The translations under genes and the position numbers were made by a program. Positions 23,303 through 33,990 of a stretch of DNA of 64,000 nt are shown piece by piece. The DNA comes from Lytechinus variegatus (taxonomy: Eukaryota > Echinodermata > Echinoidea > Temnopleuroida > Toxopneustidae), in assembly GCF_018143015.1 (NCBI RefSeq), contig NC_054740.1, positions 11,151,140-11,215,139 of the forward strand. Direction: 5' to 3'. Below the pieces are notes generated by a model that did no database searches, was not told the DNA's origin, and saw only the letters and a program-made list of their open reading frames with translations. Numbering within the stretch: position 1 is the first letter of the stretch; each line of letters opens with the position of its first letter.

Positions 23303-24516
23303 AGGCACCTTTCGCAAACCTCTACAACGCGAGATTAGAGTCGGGTAACTCAAAAGTTAACGATTAATCATAGACTCGATTTTCTAGATTGATTGTATAT
23401 TACAGTCAATACAATCAAACGTAGAAAACTGTTCTACAATCATTGCTAAGCTGTGTGTTACAGGCCCTATAGATCTTGCTTTTCGTGTGCAAAGCTCTTT
23501 CATATGATACCAGCATGCCATGCCATGCAATTTGCCTGCCTGAGCTCGCGGCGGGACTGTACCTGTATCATGGCTATGACTCCAGCTGGCTGGAGACATG
23601 CGAAATGTAGATTATGACATGGATAAGAAAGTGCTTTTTCAAACAAATCGAGTACATATTTAGTAAGGAATAACTTACCAAATTAAGGCTTAGATATAGA
23701 TCATTACAGTCCATCGAATCGATATGGCATTTAATGTGCATTATTGGTGGATCAATGGCAATTGATTTCATGGGTCAGATCGCCTCTCTAGCCAAACCAT
23801 TTCGCAGGCGTTGACATGTACACAGCATGAAACAGGCCATAACCCGTCTAAATTTTCGGGTTTTTTTTCTTTTGCCTGCTCCTTCTACACAAAAGATTTG
23901 CCTCTAGCACACAATTGTAATGGGCAGTATGTTTTATTATCCGCAGAAATGGTGGATTTCCCGGGGGTACACTTCCATTGATGAGTGGATACCAGGCGCG
24001 ACCATGGGGTTTCGAAAAGCGCCCTAAACATAGGAAGTAAGTCTTTTCCAGATTGCGAAAATACATCTCTTAACAAGTATTTGGGTTGTGACACCCTACA
24101 AGTATTGGAAATATATCCCCTTTTTTCAGTATTTTAATCATTGTTTTTCACACCCTTATAACGCTACATAGGCCTATACGTAACGTACTTACCCACTCTC
24201 CCTTTTTACGTGTGGTCTAGCGTGGTATCCACCATTCAATGGAAGTGCCCCCCCCGGGCGGCCTCTCGAGCTCGAGGAGGAACCAAATTTGGATTTGGAA
24301 AGTCGTCCTAAATCGGATATATCGCTGTTACCATAGTACATGTAGGAACCACAGTTTTGCACACGAAACGCAAATTGAATGTTTCCGTTCCAGATGCGAA
24401 ACAAAAAAAAAATCTCATGGTCAGAGTTTTACGACCATGACGACGGTCCCAATAGTCTCTTCCAAAATCAATTAGCGTCGTAAATAAGCGTGCGCGTCCT
24501 CAAACGAAAGGTCGGG
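23303..24516. repeat. Dispersed 1-kb repeat R1, copy 2
   Basis: Full-length counterpart of 4157-5210, with shared edges GGCACCTTTCGCAAA and CAAACGAAAGGTCGGG. It carries about 150 bp more than copy 1 between 23750 and 23905. It includes the palindromic module at about 23338-23468 and the nested MITE at 23961-24258 at the same positions as copy 1, so the nesting predates dispersal of the pair. Confidence 0.75.
23961..24258. repeat. MITE family C, nested in R1 copy 2
   Basis: The ends CCGGGGGTACACTTCCATTG and GGAAGTG plus C run plus GGGCGG are inverted. Inner arms GTGGATACCAGGCGCGACCA and GTGGTCTAGCGTGGTATCCA mirror each other with a few changes. It occupies the same position in R1 as 4650-4937. 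Confidence 0.7.
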
Positions 24517-25047
24517 ATTATTCGCCCTAGTGCATAAACATGGACCTATAGTCTGGAAATTCGGGGTTCTGTAGGGAGGGGGGGGGGGGGGCTATCATTA
24601 TTTTGACACCCAGTCAATTTGACTATTTTCGCCATCATAAACATTCAATTTTATTTTCTTAAAAAGAATAAAAATTAAAAAATATATATACATATTTCTT
24701 TTCTTTTTTATGATATATTACACTACTTGGATTTAAATGAAAATGGTATGTCTTGATAATCTAGGGCTTTTATTGAAAGTATAACTAGATACGTTGAAAA
24801 CTTTAGAAGGGAGATCATTTACAGTGATAGCCTCTGTTAATGTCGTTTCAATAGATTAGTTAATATTAATATTCTAAAATCATGGGAAATTGTAATAACC
24901 GACGGGGCTTATAATGGCGACCAATCCGGATCGAAATGGCCCATGTTTCATCAAGTTTCTAATTCAAAGTCATGGTCCGAACTCATTTTAGGATTAAATA
25001 TTGTGGGTTCATATTGGCTCATGAGTCAAATCGTCGCAGGCTCCTGG
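24517..25047. other. Intergenic; left part of segmental duplication begins
   Basis: No gene seen. From about 24990 (TAAATATTGTGGGTTCATAT) the sequence matches the stretch starting at about 41575, so this is the left limit I can give for the duplicated block. Confidence 0.5.
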
Positions 25048-25055
25048 CCTAACGG

Positions 25056-25641
25056 CAGGGGCCGCGGTGCGAAGTTGAAAGTGTGGGGGAAAAGGCATCT
25101 TTTCTTTTGACAAGTGCACTATCAATTTTTATTTATTTATTTTATTATTTATTAATTTTTTTTGGGGGGGGGCAACTGCCCCCTGCTGCGTACGTCCATG
25201 ATCATGAGGGGCACTTTTCTTGGGTAAAAGGGGCACTGATTCGAGAAAGGGCACTTACAAGAAGGCAAGGGGGCACTTGCTCAGACATAAAGCATGTCCT
25301 TCTCAAGTGAAAGGTGCACAGAACACGATCGTGAGGGGGATTTTTTTGGTAATATTTGGCACTGAAACGAGATATGGCACATGCTAACACATAAAACGGG
25401 TCCTTCTGAGGTGAAAAGGTCACAAAATACTCCATGAGGGGCATTTTGGGAAAAGAAATTGGCACATATTAAGATAAAGGGCACTTGGAAGCACCTAAAA
25501 CGGATCCTCTCCCGATTAAAGGGGCACTGTACACGTTCGTGAGCGGGCATTTTTCTTGCGTAAAAAATGACAATTTTCAGTACTTCAAAAAATGGGGGGG
25601 GGGCAATGCGCCCCTCGGTTCCCCCAGAATCGCCACCCCTG
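25056..25641. repeat. hAT-like element with GGGGCAC repeat interior
   Basis: Ends CAGGGGCCGCGG and CGCCACCCCTG are flanked by CCTAACGG (25048-25055) and CCTAACAG (25642-25649), an 8-bp target duplication with one change. The interior (25190-25560) is an array of about 130-bp units with GGGGCACTT, ACATAAAACGGGTCCTTCT and ACACGTTCGTGAGGGGCA words, also found at 40829-41047 and 42165-42660. Non-coding. A counterpart exists in the second duplicate near 41630. Confidence 0.7.
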
Positions 25642-25649
25642 CCTAACAG

Positions 25650-26194
25650 CATATTGGCATCATTTGATTTTTCTGTGTACAAAGCTGCTCTAATGGCCAG
25701 TGGGTACGAAGAGGCATTCGAATTGCGAGTTGCCATTACCCTCATAATTAGAGATGATTTATATAGGTACGAGTTCTGGAAATTGCGATAGTACAATAAT
25801 TATTAATCATATATTAAATGCAAGAGTACATAATTCATAATCAGACGTTCTCTACTGAGATTTCTTTCTTTCACTCTTAAAAAACTTTTGACCAACCAAC
25901 ATACTGTCCACACAACTTGACTGGACCTCTAGGAAGAGCAGAGCCATTATATCAATGGCTCCGAATAGAGTGATCCATTCGAATATTTTTATTTGCATGT
26001 TTACATATTTATATTTAATCTCATATATGGTTCAATGTTTTTTATTGTGATTTTTATACTGTAAATAAAACCAAAACAAAACAACTATTGGTTAAAATCT
26101 GCCCAAATTGGGTAAAAAACCTAATAATTGGGTAATAAATTTGCTCAATTGGACAGTAATTGCCCAGAATACACACACACATACACACACATAC

Positions 26195-26230
<36 letters not shown>

Positions 26231-26413
26231 CATCGACATACATTACCCAACACAATGGACAGTATGTTGCCCAGCATTTCTAAGTGTGTATAAAATACTC
26301 CCTCAAATCTCCCTCTCTCTCTCTAACCTCCCTCTTCCTCACTGACACCCACACACCCATATCCCTACCTGGAAAGAACACAGTGTTCCACAGTGTGTTC
26401 ATATAGTCACTTT
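25650..26413. other. Intergenic stretch with CA/TA microsatellite
   Basis: No gene. A (CA)n then (TA)n microsatellite lies at about 26168-26230 and generates misleading repetitive frames on both strands. The word AATTGGGTAA recurs around 26085-26145. Confidence 0.55.
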
Positions 26414-26679
26414 GGCCCGTATTCTGCCAGTCAGGTTAAACTTAAACCTTTGTCTATAACTCTGTGCTAAAATTATGGGAAGCCAAAAGTGTCAATTTTT
26501 TTAATGAGTTGTATGTTTCTTACGTTTACTGTGCTCTTTCCTTATTCATCCACGGTGAAGACGGTCATCAAAAATGATATCTGTACTGTTAGTGACTTAT
26601 GTCATAATTGACTATCCATACTTAAACCACAACTTTAAACCTGAGTTCAAGTTAAACCCGACTTCAGAATACGGGCCTA
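26414..26679. repeat. 266-bp MITE with GGCCCGTATTCTG ends
   Basis: The left end GGCCCGTATTCTGCCAGTCA with GGTTAAACTTAAACC is mirrored at the right by AACCTGAGTTCAAGTTAAAC and CAGAATACGGGCC. The arms are about 45 bp with mismatches. No target duplication was recognised. Non-coding. Confidence 0.75.
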
Positions 26680-26689
26680 TGTGAACACA

Positions 26690-27310
26690 CTGTGATGTTT
26701 TTTTTCCAGCAGGGATACTCTACCCCCCAACATCTGTCTTGACACCCTTCTTAACCCATTCACTTTCTTCCTTCTCCCCAATCCTTTAGGAACACCCGAC
26801 ATATCACCACATATATTCACCCCATCAGTCCGTTATTCACGCACATACACAACCTCACACACGCACTCAGTACATTCGAACAAATTCACTCACACACCCA
26901 CACATTTTTTTTTATTCAACTACTCTCACCAATTTACACTCTCAGTCCATTATAAAACTTACACACACATTCGCCTACACCCGCACAATCCCATTCTCCC
27001 TCACACGCTCAATACCCCAACATGGCTAAAGTTCATTGACCCTAAATGATCTTTGACTTTGATCATGTGACCTGAAACTCATGCAAGATGTTCAATAATA
27101 CGTGATAACCCATTATTTTTCATGATCTATATAGGTCGATATACTTCTTAAGTTATGATGATATTTCAAAAACTTAACCTTGGTTAAGGTTTCAATGTTG
27201 ACGTCGCCGCCGCCGTCGGAAAAGGGGCTCCTCAGTATAGTCTCGCTCTGCTATACAGGCGAGACGATAATACGGAATTAAATAAGGCGAGGGTAAGAAC
27301 TGGAAAATAT
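26690..27310. repeat. CA-rich sequence and dispersed repeat R2, copy 1
   Basis: 26760-27010 is rich in CACACA/CACTCA. 26990-27270 matches 43044-43310: CACACGCTCAATACCCC, TTCATTGACCCT, ATCATGTGACCTGA, then GCCGCCGCCGTCGGAAAAG and GGCGAGACGAT. The TGACCT words resemble nuclear-receptor half-sites, but they sit in a repeat. Non-coding. Confidence 0.6.
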
Positions 27311-27870
27311 GAATTCTTTCAGGTCATTACACAAAATTTTCACTCGCGCTTGCATTACCTGTTGAATGAGGTCCATAACTTATTCAAGAGGATTAACTTG
27401 TGCTTAAAATATCTTATTTTGAAGCCAATATGCAAAAAAAAAACAGTCTTGCTCGCACACTAGCTTTATTTGCACCTCTTATTCTTATAGGTGCTCTGTC
27501 AGATTTCCAGTTTTTAGTCTGGAATTCAAAAATTGTCAGCTCGCGCTGCATGCTCGCCTGATTAAATTGTGAGGTGGTCCTAGCTAGTCACAATTGTAAA
27601 CTGTTCGATATGTCCCGTCTTCACATCTGAACATCAAATATTTCAGCTCGCGCTGTGCACTCGCATAATTTAAGTCTGGAAAGTTCCTATGCCCTCTTCA
27701 TGAAAAAAAAGTCCTAAAAATATCAATTTTTCAGATCTGTTCGTCAAAAATTTCGGATCGCTCTTCGCGCTTACATTAATTATTTAGTTAGCTAGGCCTG
27801 TACGAATCCCCTTCATGATTATAATAAGTGCTTAGAATGTCTCCTTTTCAGGTCTGAATATTAGAAAAAA
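27311..27870. repeat. GC-palindrome tandem array 3
   Basis: About five diverged units of 95-130 bp with CAGCTCGCGCTGCATGCTCG-like cores (27538, 27645, 27755). A shorter, more decayed counterpart lies at about 43330-43640 in the other duplicate. Confidence 0.65.
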
Positions 27871-28268
27871 AAATCATATATATAGAGAGAGATTTGGTCT
27901 GTTTGGCATCCAAGGAATAAAAAAAGAATTGTAAAAAACTGAGCATAGCTCTAAAATATGAAAGGTTAAAGTCACATTCAGAAACGGAAACAGTTTTATA
28001 AACGGATTTTAAATTCTTGTGTCACACCATGGGTGCTGAAATGGTTTACAATATTTATTTTGAAAAAAAAAACAATTTAATACTAGCACTTATTGACTTT
28101 GTTTTAATTACGATATCACCAGCATAATTTTACAAGGACGTTATTCTTTGTTCCAATGAAAGAACATTTTTTTCCCCCATCCACGATTTGCATAAAAAAA
28201 TACCACATCCATTTTAAATACAAATGTTAAACATTGCAGAGTATACTATTTACTACAATATATCCATG

Positions 28269-28274
28269 TTTATT
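28269..28274 (-). terminator. Candidate poly(A) signal, sialyltransferase copy 1
   Basis: Minus-strand AATAAA, 53 nt past the stop codon at 28327. It is close but plausible for a short 3' UTR. The second paralogue does not keep it because its 3' flank diverges from about 46740. Confidence 0.35.
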
Positions 28275-28326
28275 ATATCTATGTTTAAGAATAAATCCAT
28301 GCCCCCCCCCCCTCCCTATCTATACG

Positions 28327-31300
28327 TTAGTGGGTTGGTGTGCAATTATTGATAATTCTGATCGCGCCTTTATTTTCCAGGTCTAAGAGAAACCGATATT
28401 CCCCAGGCATGTTGTGGGCATTTGTCGTGTAGTTCATTCGAACGTCTGGATCATAGTAATGATGTAGAATTGACCGATTATACGGGTCAGTGTAGAACGG
28501 GTAGAATCCGAACAAAGATATCTCATCACACAGTTGAATCATGGGTGCGAGGACGGTTAATCCAGACGACGGGGCCCTAAAATGCCACAACCTGTAAACA
28601 AATCAATAAATTATTATTTTTTAAATTCATTTTTGTAAATCGAGAAGTAGTGCTTTCTTAATTAAAAATGATGTGCATAAATCAATATCCATGGAATCGA
28701 CAATATGATAAAAACATCATATCAGAAAAAGGGTCTTATCTAAGATCCAAGTTCTATAGTTATAATCTATTTTTCCAATTCATTGAAGCTACTGCAAGTA
28801 AAGTCCACACGTATGGATTGCCTCGTTATTGAATTCCTCAGCCCAACTTACATCACATTGGATAAGCCCCTCGAATGAAAACTGTCTTTCATTTTAATTC
28901 ATAACACCATGTACGTGCACATATTATGAAAGATATCAAAACAACAAGCAATTTTGTGACATTTTCATCGATATGCTATTATGTTTCTTTGGAAGCCTAA
29001 AAGTGTCACTGAGGTATGCATTTAATAACTGTGTACTGTGTTCATGAAATAACTATGTGGAGCGTTGTGGCCCAGTGGATAAGTCTTCTGACTATTAAAC
29101 AGAGGGTCGTGGGTTCAAATCCCAGCCATGGCGTAATTTCCTTCAGCAAGAAATTTATCCACTTTGTGCAGCACTCGACCCAGGTGAGGTGAATGGGTAC
29201 CCGGCAGGATTAATTCCTTTAATGCATGAGCGCTGAAAGGCAGCTCGAGCTAAAGCCGGGGTAGTAAAAATAATAACAATGCGCCTCAGAATAAAATATT
29301 TCTAGAGAGATGGCGCTATTTAAATGCCTATTATTATTATTAATCATTATTTTGTCTCCATCCCTTGGAAAAAAATTACCAGATGACGAGATCTCGGATC
29401 TCGTCATGTCTATACCCTGTGGGAGAGATGATCTGATGACAAGATCTTGGATCCATAATCATATCCTCAGTTCTGACCACCTCTTCAAAAAAGATGGAGA
29501 CATGACTACATGAGTGATCTTGATCTTGTCATCTCATCATCATTCTTTTTCCAAAGATTGTAGATAATGACACGAGATGATTATCTGAACGTCTGGGTGG
29601 CACATTTATTTAAGCTTCCATTGATTTAACTTTCCGACCATTGAAGTTGGAATTGAATGAATTACCGGTATGCGGCGTCCATTAAAGATTGATGATTGAT
29701 CCCAAGGGTGAAGTTCAGATGAAACACATTTCGCAGAAGAGGGATGACACGAAATATCCGGTCAGCATTGCCCTTAGCTGGCCAAAGAACAGTATCATTC
29801 CTAAGTAGCCCGAGCCTGTCGATCACCGTGCCGCATGCTGCTGGAAGTCCATTCAACAACTCAGAGGTTGTAGATGCCTTCCTTTTCTTTTTCTTTGTGA
29901 AGCAAGATTTCAAGAGTCTGCACTGTTCACCGTTGATGGTCATGTAGGATACCTTTGAACCCACGTCGGAGGAATACTCCTGGCCAATCTTGGCCAAATT
30001 CATCCTGACAACTAGCTCGGATTCGTCTATCAGGTCGCCACAACCGCTGTTCAAAAGTATTCCTGAATTCCCCACAAGAGCGCAAGACTTCGCCCGCTCA
30101 GAAATTTTACTTACAGATGTCTCGTTAACTGATATGCCCTTGAGAAATATCTTTATTGGCTTTCTTGATTTCAATTTCTTTCCGACTTTCTTTCTGCAGG
30201 TTAAGATAAAAGTGAAAGAAAGTTTCAACAGTGTAGTAATGCTACATCACGAACATGTTTAAAAGTTTTTAGGGCGAGGGTCCTTCTCATTTTTTTAGGT
30301 GTATATCTGGGCCTCGTCTTACAAAGAGTTGCGATTGATCCAATTGAAGGAGAACACATCATATTGTCAAGATATCAATGAATTTATGGATATAAATTCA
30401 TATCTTGATTTTTTTAACAAGCATATTGACTTTGCTGGCTTTCAATAAATTGCGATTGATCAATCGCAACTCTTTGTAAGACGGGCCCTGATGAATTCAG
30501 TGTCGCATCATTTTTGCTAAATATCAAGAATTTAGTAACAATGTACTTTTGAAACAAACTTATTAACTATGTATATTTGCCCCTTCCGTAAGTAGACCGT
30601 GTGTCTATATGCCTTCAATATTTTCCCATTCAAAACAGAGATTGTTCTGTTTGCTTAGTCTTGTTTAGTCTTGCTTGCGTGGGACTTTTTTTTCTTCCTT
30701 TCTCTCACATTCCAAAATGCCTCCACAGGCTTCACGTCTTCTCTTTTCTTTTTCTATGGAAGCTTAAAAGTGCCACCGAGATGTTGAGATAATTATCTTG
30801 GGAAGTCGACATCGTGATAGCAAAAGATCAGATGACAAGATCTACACGGCTGTGTCATCACTATGATCACTTTGAAAGTTTAGAGATCTAGATCATTTTG
30901 AAAGAGCAATCAACTATAACTGATGGTCTTGTAATACGACCTTCACCATTATTTTTATTAAGAGTACCCGAAATCCTTCAGTTTCTCTTTAGAAAATGCA
31001 AAATCGGACCAAGACAGTCTCGGTCGCTATACGCTCTCTCGTTTTGCATGTTTTTTTTTCTCGAAAAACTAAATGCTTCTTGCACTGAGTTACCCCTAAG
31101 GAAAACAAAATATGTAGAGTCATGGATCTAACCGTAGTGTTCCCAACGTGACAGCACGAATCACTTCATTCCGTCAGTAAACAAAACGGTAGACAATGGT
31201 TTTTGTGACGTTTAGTGTACCGATGACACTCCCTTCCTTCAATGATGACCCCTCGGTTAACCAGCAGCATGATTGATGCTGCTGAGTAGGGCCATCCTCC

Positions 31301-33687
31301 CGTTTTCATTTGTCAAATTCACACAACCGTTTTATATGTATTGTTATTTTTTAAAGGAAATAAATTCAATTCAGTTCAATCCTGTTTCTTTCTCTTAATA
31401 TACACAACAAAAAACGTAAGTCCCCCTTAAACAAACATCCATAATTTCCGAACCAATGCGAGTTTTTAATATATTTTACATGAGCGTGTAGGTAATTTTA
31501 TAAGCTACCATCTGAGTAAATTTTATGGATGTATTTTATATCATGCTTCAGTGAGCACCAAAAGAAAGCAAAATTGTCACTTTTCAAAAGTCAAAGCCAA
31601 ATATCATGACTTTGATTACACTTTGTTGGAACGAATTCCTCATTCTCATCATGAAAAATAGTCAAGAGGCTTGTAAAAGGTATTTTCCAAAAGACGATAC
31701 AACTTTTTTTGCTAAATTCCACGGTTGAATAAACACAAGTCAAAATTTGTTATAATTGGATTTTTGTACACATTTCTATCGATAAGAATTATCGAATATG
31801 ATGACGTGTATTTTGGGGAAGAGTATATCTTAAACAACATTCTTTTTTGTGTATCTATTTTTTGTTGTGTATATATGATGTCTCTGTGCATTTGTTACAG
31901 TTTTGAGAATGCTGAAATGGCCATTACATTACCACTAATTGTATCTGCTCTTTGACACGATCATCCCGGGCATTGCCTATGAATATAATGTTCATGTATC
32001 TGTCAAATGCTGCCCTATAACACTGTATGAGTTTTTTCTTTAACTCTCCCTTCTGCTGTGGTGTAAAAGCAATCTCTCTCTTTTTATTGAATTGAAATAT
32101 TGCTTACAGATTGCAATGTACAAAATGATACAAAATTACAATTTCTGATTAATATTCAAACATGTATAAAGTAAATGTTATCATTGAAATTTAACAAAAT
32201 TAGTTGAATTCTGTCCAACTCACCGTAGCATTTGAATGACTGTGCTGTTCAGGGTTGACTTGACGAATATCGGTGCCCTCTTGTAAGGTATGGTATCTGA
32301 TCATGATGACAAAGGGAAATTGAGAAACAGTATATAGGGCAGGTCAGATTAAGCTTTAATTTTATTTTCATAATTTGGCCAACGCGGTAGAACCAAATGG
32401 GTAATTTGCTCCACGCTTGAAAAAAAGATCGACGTACTGTTGAAGATGTGAATTATTGAAACAAATATTAGCGACCAAATATGTATTAGAGTATCTATAA
32501 AAATTATAAAAAAAGATATACCACTAAAAATGCATTCTCACATATCCCGACCGTGACTTTATTCACTTCTCCACTGGGTCTGTTGCTGTAATCCGTCACT
32601 ATTATTTTAGTGGATATCTCCATTTTTACAGATCTTGATAATATTTGTGATAATTTGCTTTATTTTCACAGATCTTGATAATATTTATGACAATTTGCTT
32701 TATAGTTTACTTTGTTGTACTTTTGCAATAATATATATATATTGTACCTCGATTTATATTTTTGGATGAGTTTTATTTGCAAATGTCATTGTAATCATAC
32801 TCGATTATTTTATATTCTTCTATTGAAAATGACTTTATTCACTTCTCCACTGGGTCTGTTGCTGTAATCCGTCACTATTATTTTAGTGGATCTCTCCATT
32901 TTTACAGATCTTGATAATATTTGTGATAATTTGCTTTATTTTCACAGATCTTGATAATATTTATGACAATTTGCTTTATAGTTTACTTTGTTGTACTTTT
33001 GCAATAATATATATATATTGTACCTCGATTTATATTTTTGGATGAGTTTTATTTGCAAATGTCATTGTAATCATACTCGATTATTTTATATTCTTCTGTT
33101 GAAAATAAAATGAAACAATTAAATTTGAAGATATCATAGGGAGTTTTCCAAACCACTACACAAACGCCTTCTGAAACGCAGATAATCTTTCGTTTAAAGG
33201 CATTCAATGACAAAACAGCCTTTGTCGAAACTTGATGAATAAAGAATAACAGTGGACTCTACAAACATGATACATGTAGGCATATCTGTATTTTTTCGTC
33301 GCTCCGAATCTGAGGACAATCTGCTGTCCCTGGTTCACAAATTTTCGACAAAGACCTCTAAGCTGTCCATTGTGATTTTGCAGACTGTTTCAACAGTTTT
33401 ACTGTGTTGTAGATTCCGTTGCAATTGCAAAAACTCGCTATTGTCTCGTCGTTACCGAAGATATAAGAAATTATAGATAATTGGAACTTTACTTTGATTG
33501 TAAAAGGATTGCTTTGATTATAAAAAGGAGTTTAAACATAGAATGAAAAAGGCTTACCCATGTGATAGCTGAATACAAGGAGAGGTCCATCGTTCCATAT
33601 CATCCCAATATACATGTATACCATCAAAGATACGGTGACACCAATCCACGTTATCACATTATAGTCGATCGATCGGACAAATATCAT
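28327..33687 (-). CDS. Alpha-2,8-sialyltransferase-like (ST8SIA family), copy 1, 4 exons
   Basis: Exons: 33687-33558 (130 nt), 32296-32224 (73), 30193-29666 (528) and 28591-28327 (265). All junctions are AG/GT and in phase, giving 331 residues. Exon 1 encodes a short tail and signal anchor (11-31), the type II topology of Golgi glycosyltransferases. Exon 2 encodes the stem. Exon 3 carries sialyl motif L (about 103-150, CALVGNSGILLNSGCG at 105-120). Exon 4 carries motif S (about 251-276, PSSGLTVL...LCDEISLFGF), motif III HYYD (288-291) and motif VS H303-x4-E308. C105/C265 and C119/C327 are the expected disulphide pairs. The family moves sialic acid from CMP-Neu5Ac to sialylated glycans in the Golgi lumen. 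Motif wording is closest to ST8SIA; linkage and acceptor cannot be told. No break is seen. An intact paralogue lies at 46794-62300. Confidence 0.93.
29054..29345 (+). repeat. tRNA-derived SINE in intron 3 of copy 1
   Basis: The head is tRNA-like, with an A-box region (GTGGCCCAGTGGATAAGTC) and a B box (GGTTCAAATCC). A conserved SINE body follows, including CCTTTAATGCATGAGCGC and GATGGCGCTATTTAAATGCC. It ends in an (ATT)n tail. It resembles the tRNA-derived SINEs known from sea urchins. It is missing at the equivalent place in the paralogous intron (about 55670-55690), so it inserted after the duplication or was lost there. Confidence 0.8.
29388..29600. repeat. GATC-rich minisatellite, short allele
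   Basis: About two units with ATGACGAGATC and GATCTCGTCAT in dyad around TCG (29388-29412), then GGGAGAGATGATCTGATGAC. The paralogous intron has about five units at 55725-55990. It lies within 300 bp of the exon 3 donor site. Confidence 0.65.
30309..30490. repeat. MITE family E, copy 1 (intron 2)
   Basis: Inverted ends GTCTTACAAAGAGTTGCGAT and ATCGCAACTCTTTGTAAGAC with GGGCC at the edges. It lies 116 bp upstream of exon 3. Another copy lies 131 bp upstream of exon 3 in the second gene (56780-57050), so the insertion predates the gene duplication. This copy has an internal deletion. Confidence 0.8.
31401..31871. repeat. Tc1/mariner-like MITE family D, copy 2 (intron 2)
   Basis: The ends TACACAACAAAAAA and TTTTTTGTTGTGTA are perfectly inverted over 14 bp, with TA on both flanks (31399-31400, 31872-31873). 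The 471-bp body matches 19784-20235. The corresponding position in the second gene (about 58880-59620) lacks it and holds other inserted sequence. Confidence 0.75.
32554..33105. repeat. Recent 276-bp tandem duplication in intron 1 of copy 1
   Basis: Two adjacent units, 32554-32829 and 32830-33105, differ at only about two positions by eye. Each contains a smaller internal repeat (CAGATCTTGATAATATTT twice). The second gene has a single unit at about 61669-61915, so the duplication is specific to copy 1 and recent. Confidence 0.85.
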
Positions 33688-33965
33688 GATTAAATTAGGG
33701 CTATAGTTAATTAAACATTGAGCGACAATACTATTTTACAGAGCTGTCTAAAAACGTCCGTATAGGCATATAAAATTCCCTCAAAAAGTGAATCGATGAC
33801 AATGGGTGTCAAATCGAGATTGATTTGTCGGAGACAGCATGGCATCTGTCCGTAAATCAAATGTAAGGCCGAATACCGTTGATAATTAGCGAATTTCGGC
33901 TAAGCGACGTATATGGCGGACTTTCAGCGACGCAGGGCGCATGGCATTTGAACATTTATTCCCAT
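33688..33965 (-). promoter_or_regulatory. Conserved 5' flank of sialyltransferase copy 1
   Basis: The 270 bp upstream of the start codon align throughout with 62301-62590 upstream of the second gene, apart from a roughly 20-bp insertion there near 62471. It must hold the 5' UTR and probably the core promoter. No TATA box at a convincing distance. A GCGACG...CAGCGACGCAGGGCGC stretch lies at its far end. Promoter function is inference. Confidence 0.4.
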
Positions 33966-33990
33966 TTCTTGATGTTAAAAGGGCCTGCGC

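Noticed and set aside
26054-26345. Frames with repeated YI/TH residues
   Set aside because: Generated by the CA/TA microsatellite.
26990-27075. Nuclear receptor response element
   Set aside because: TGACCT-like half-sites lie within a dispersed repeat (also at 43044-43310) and show no conserved spacing.
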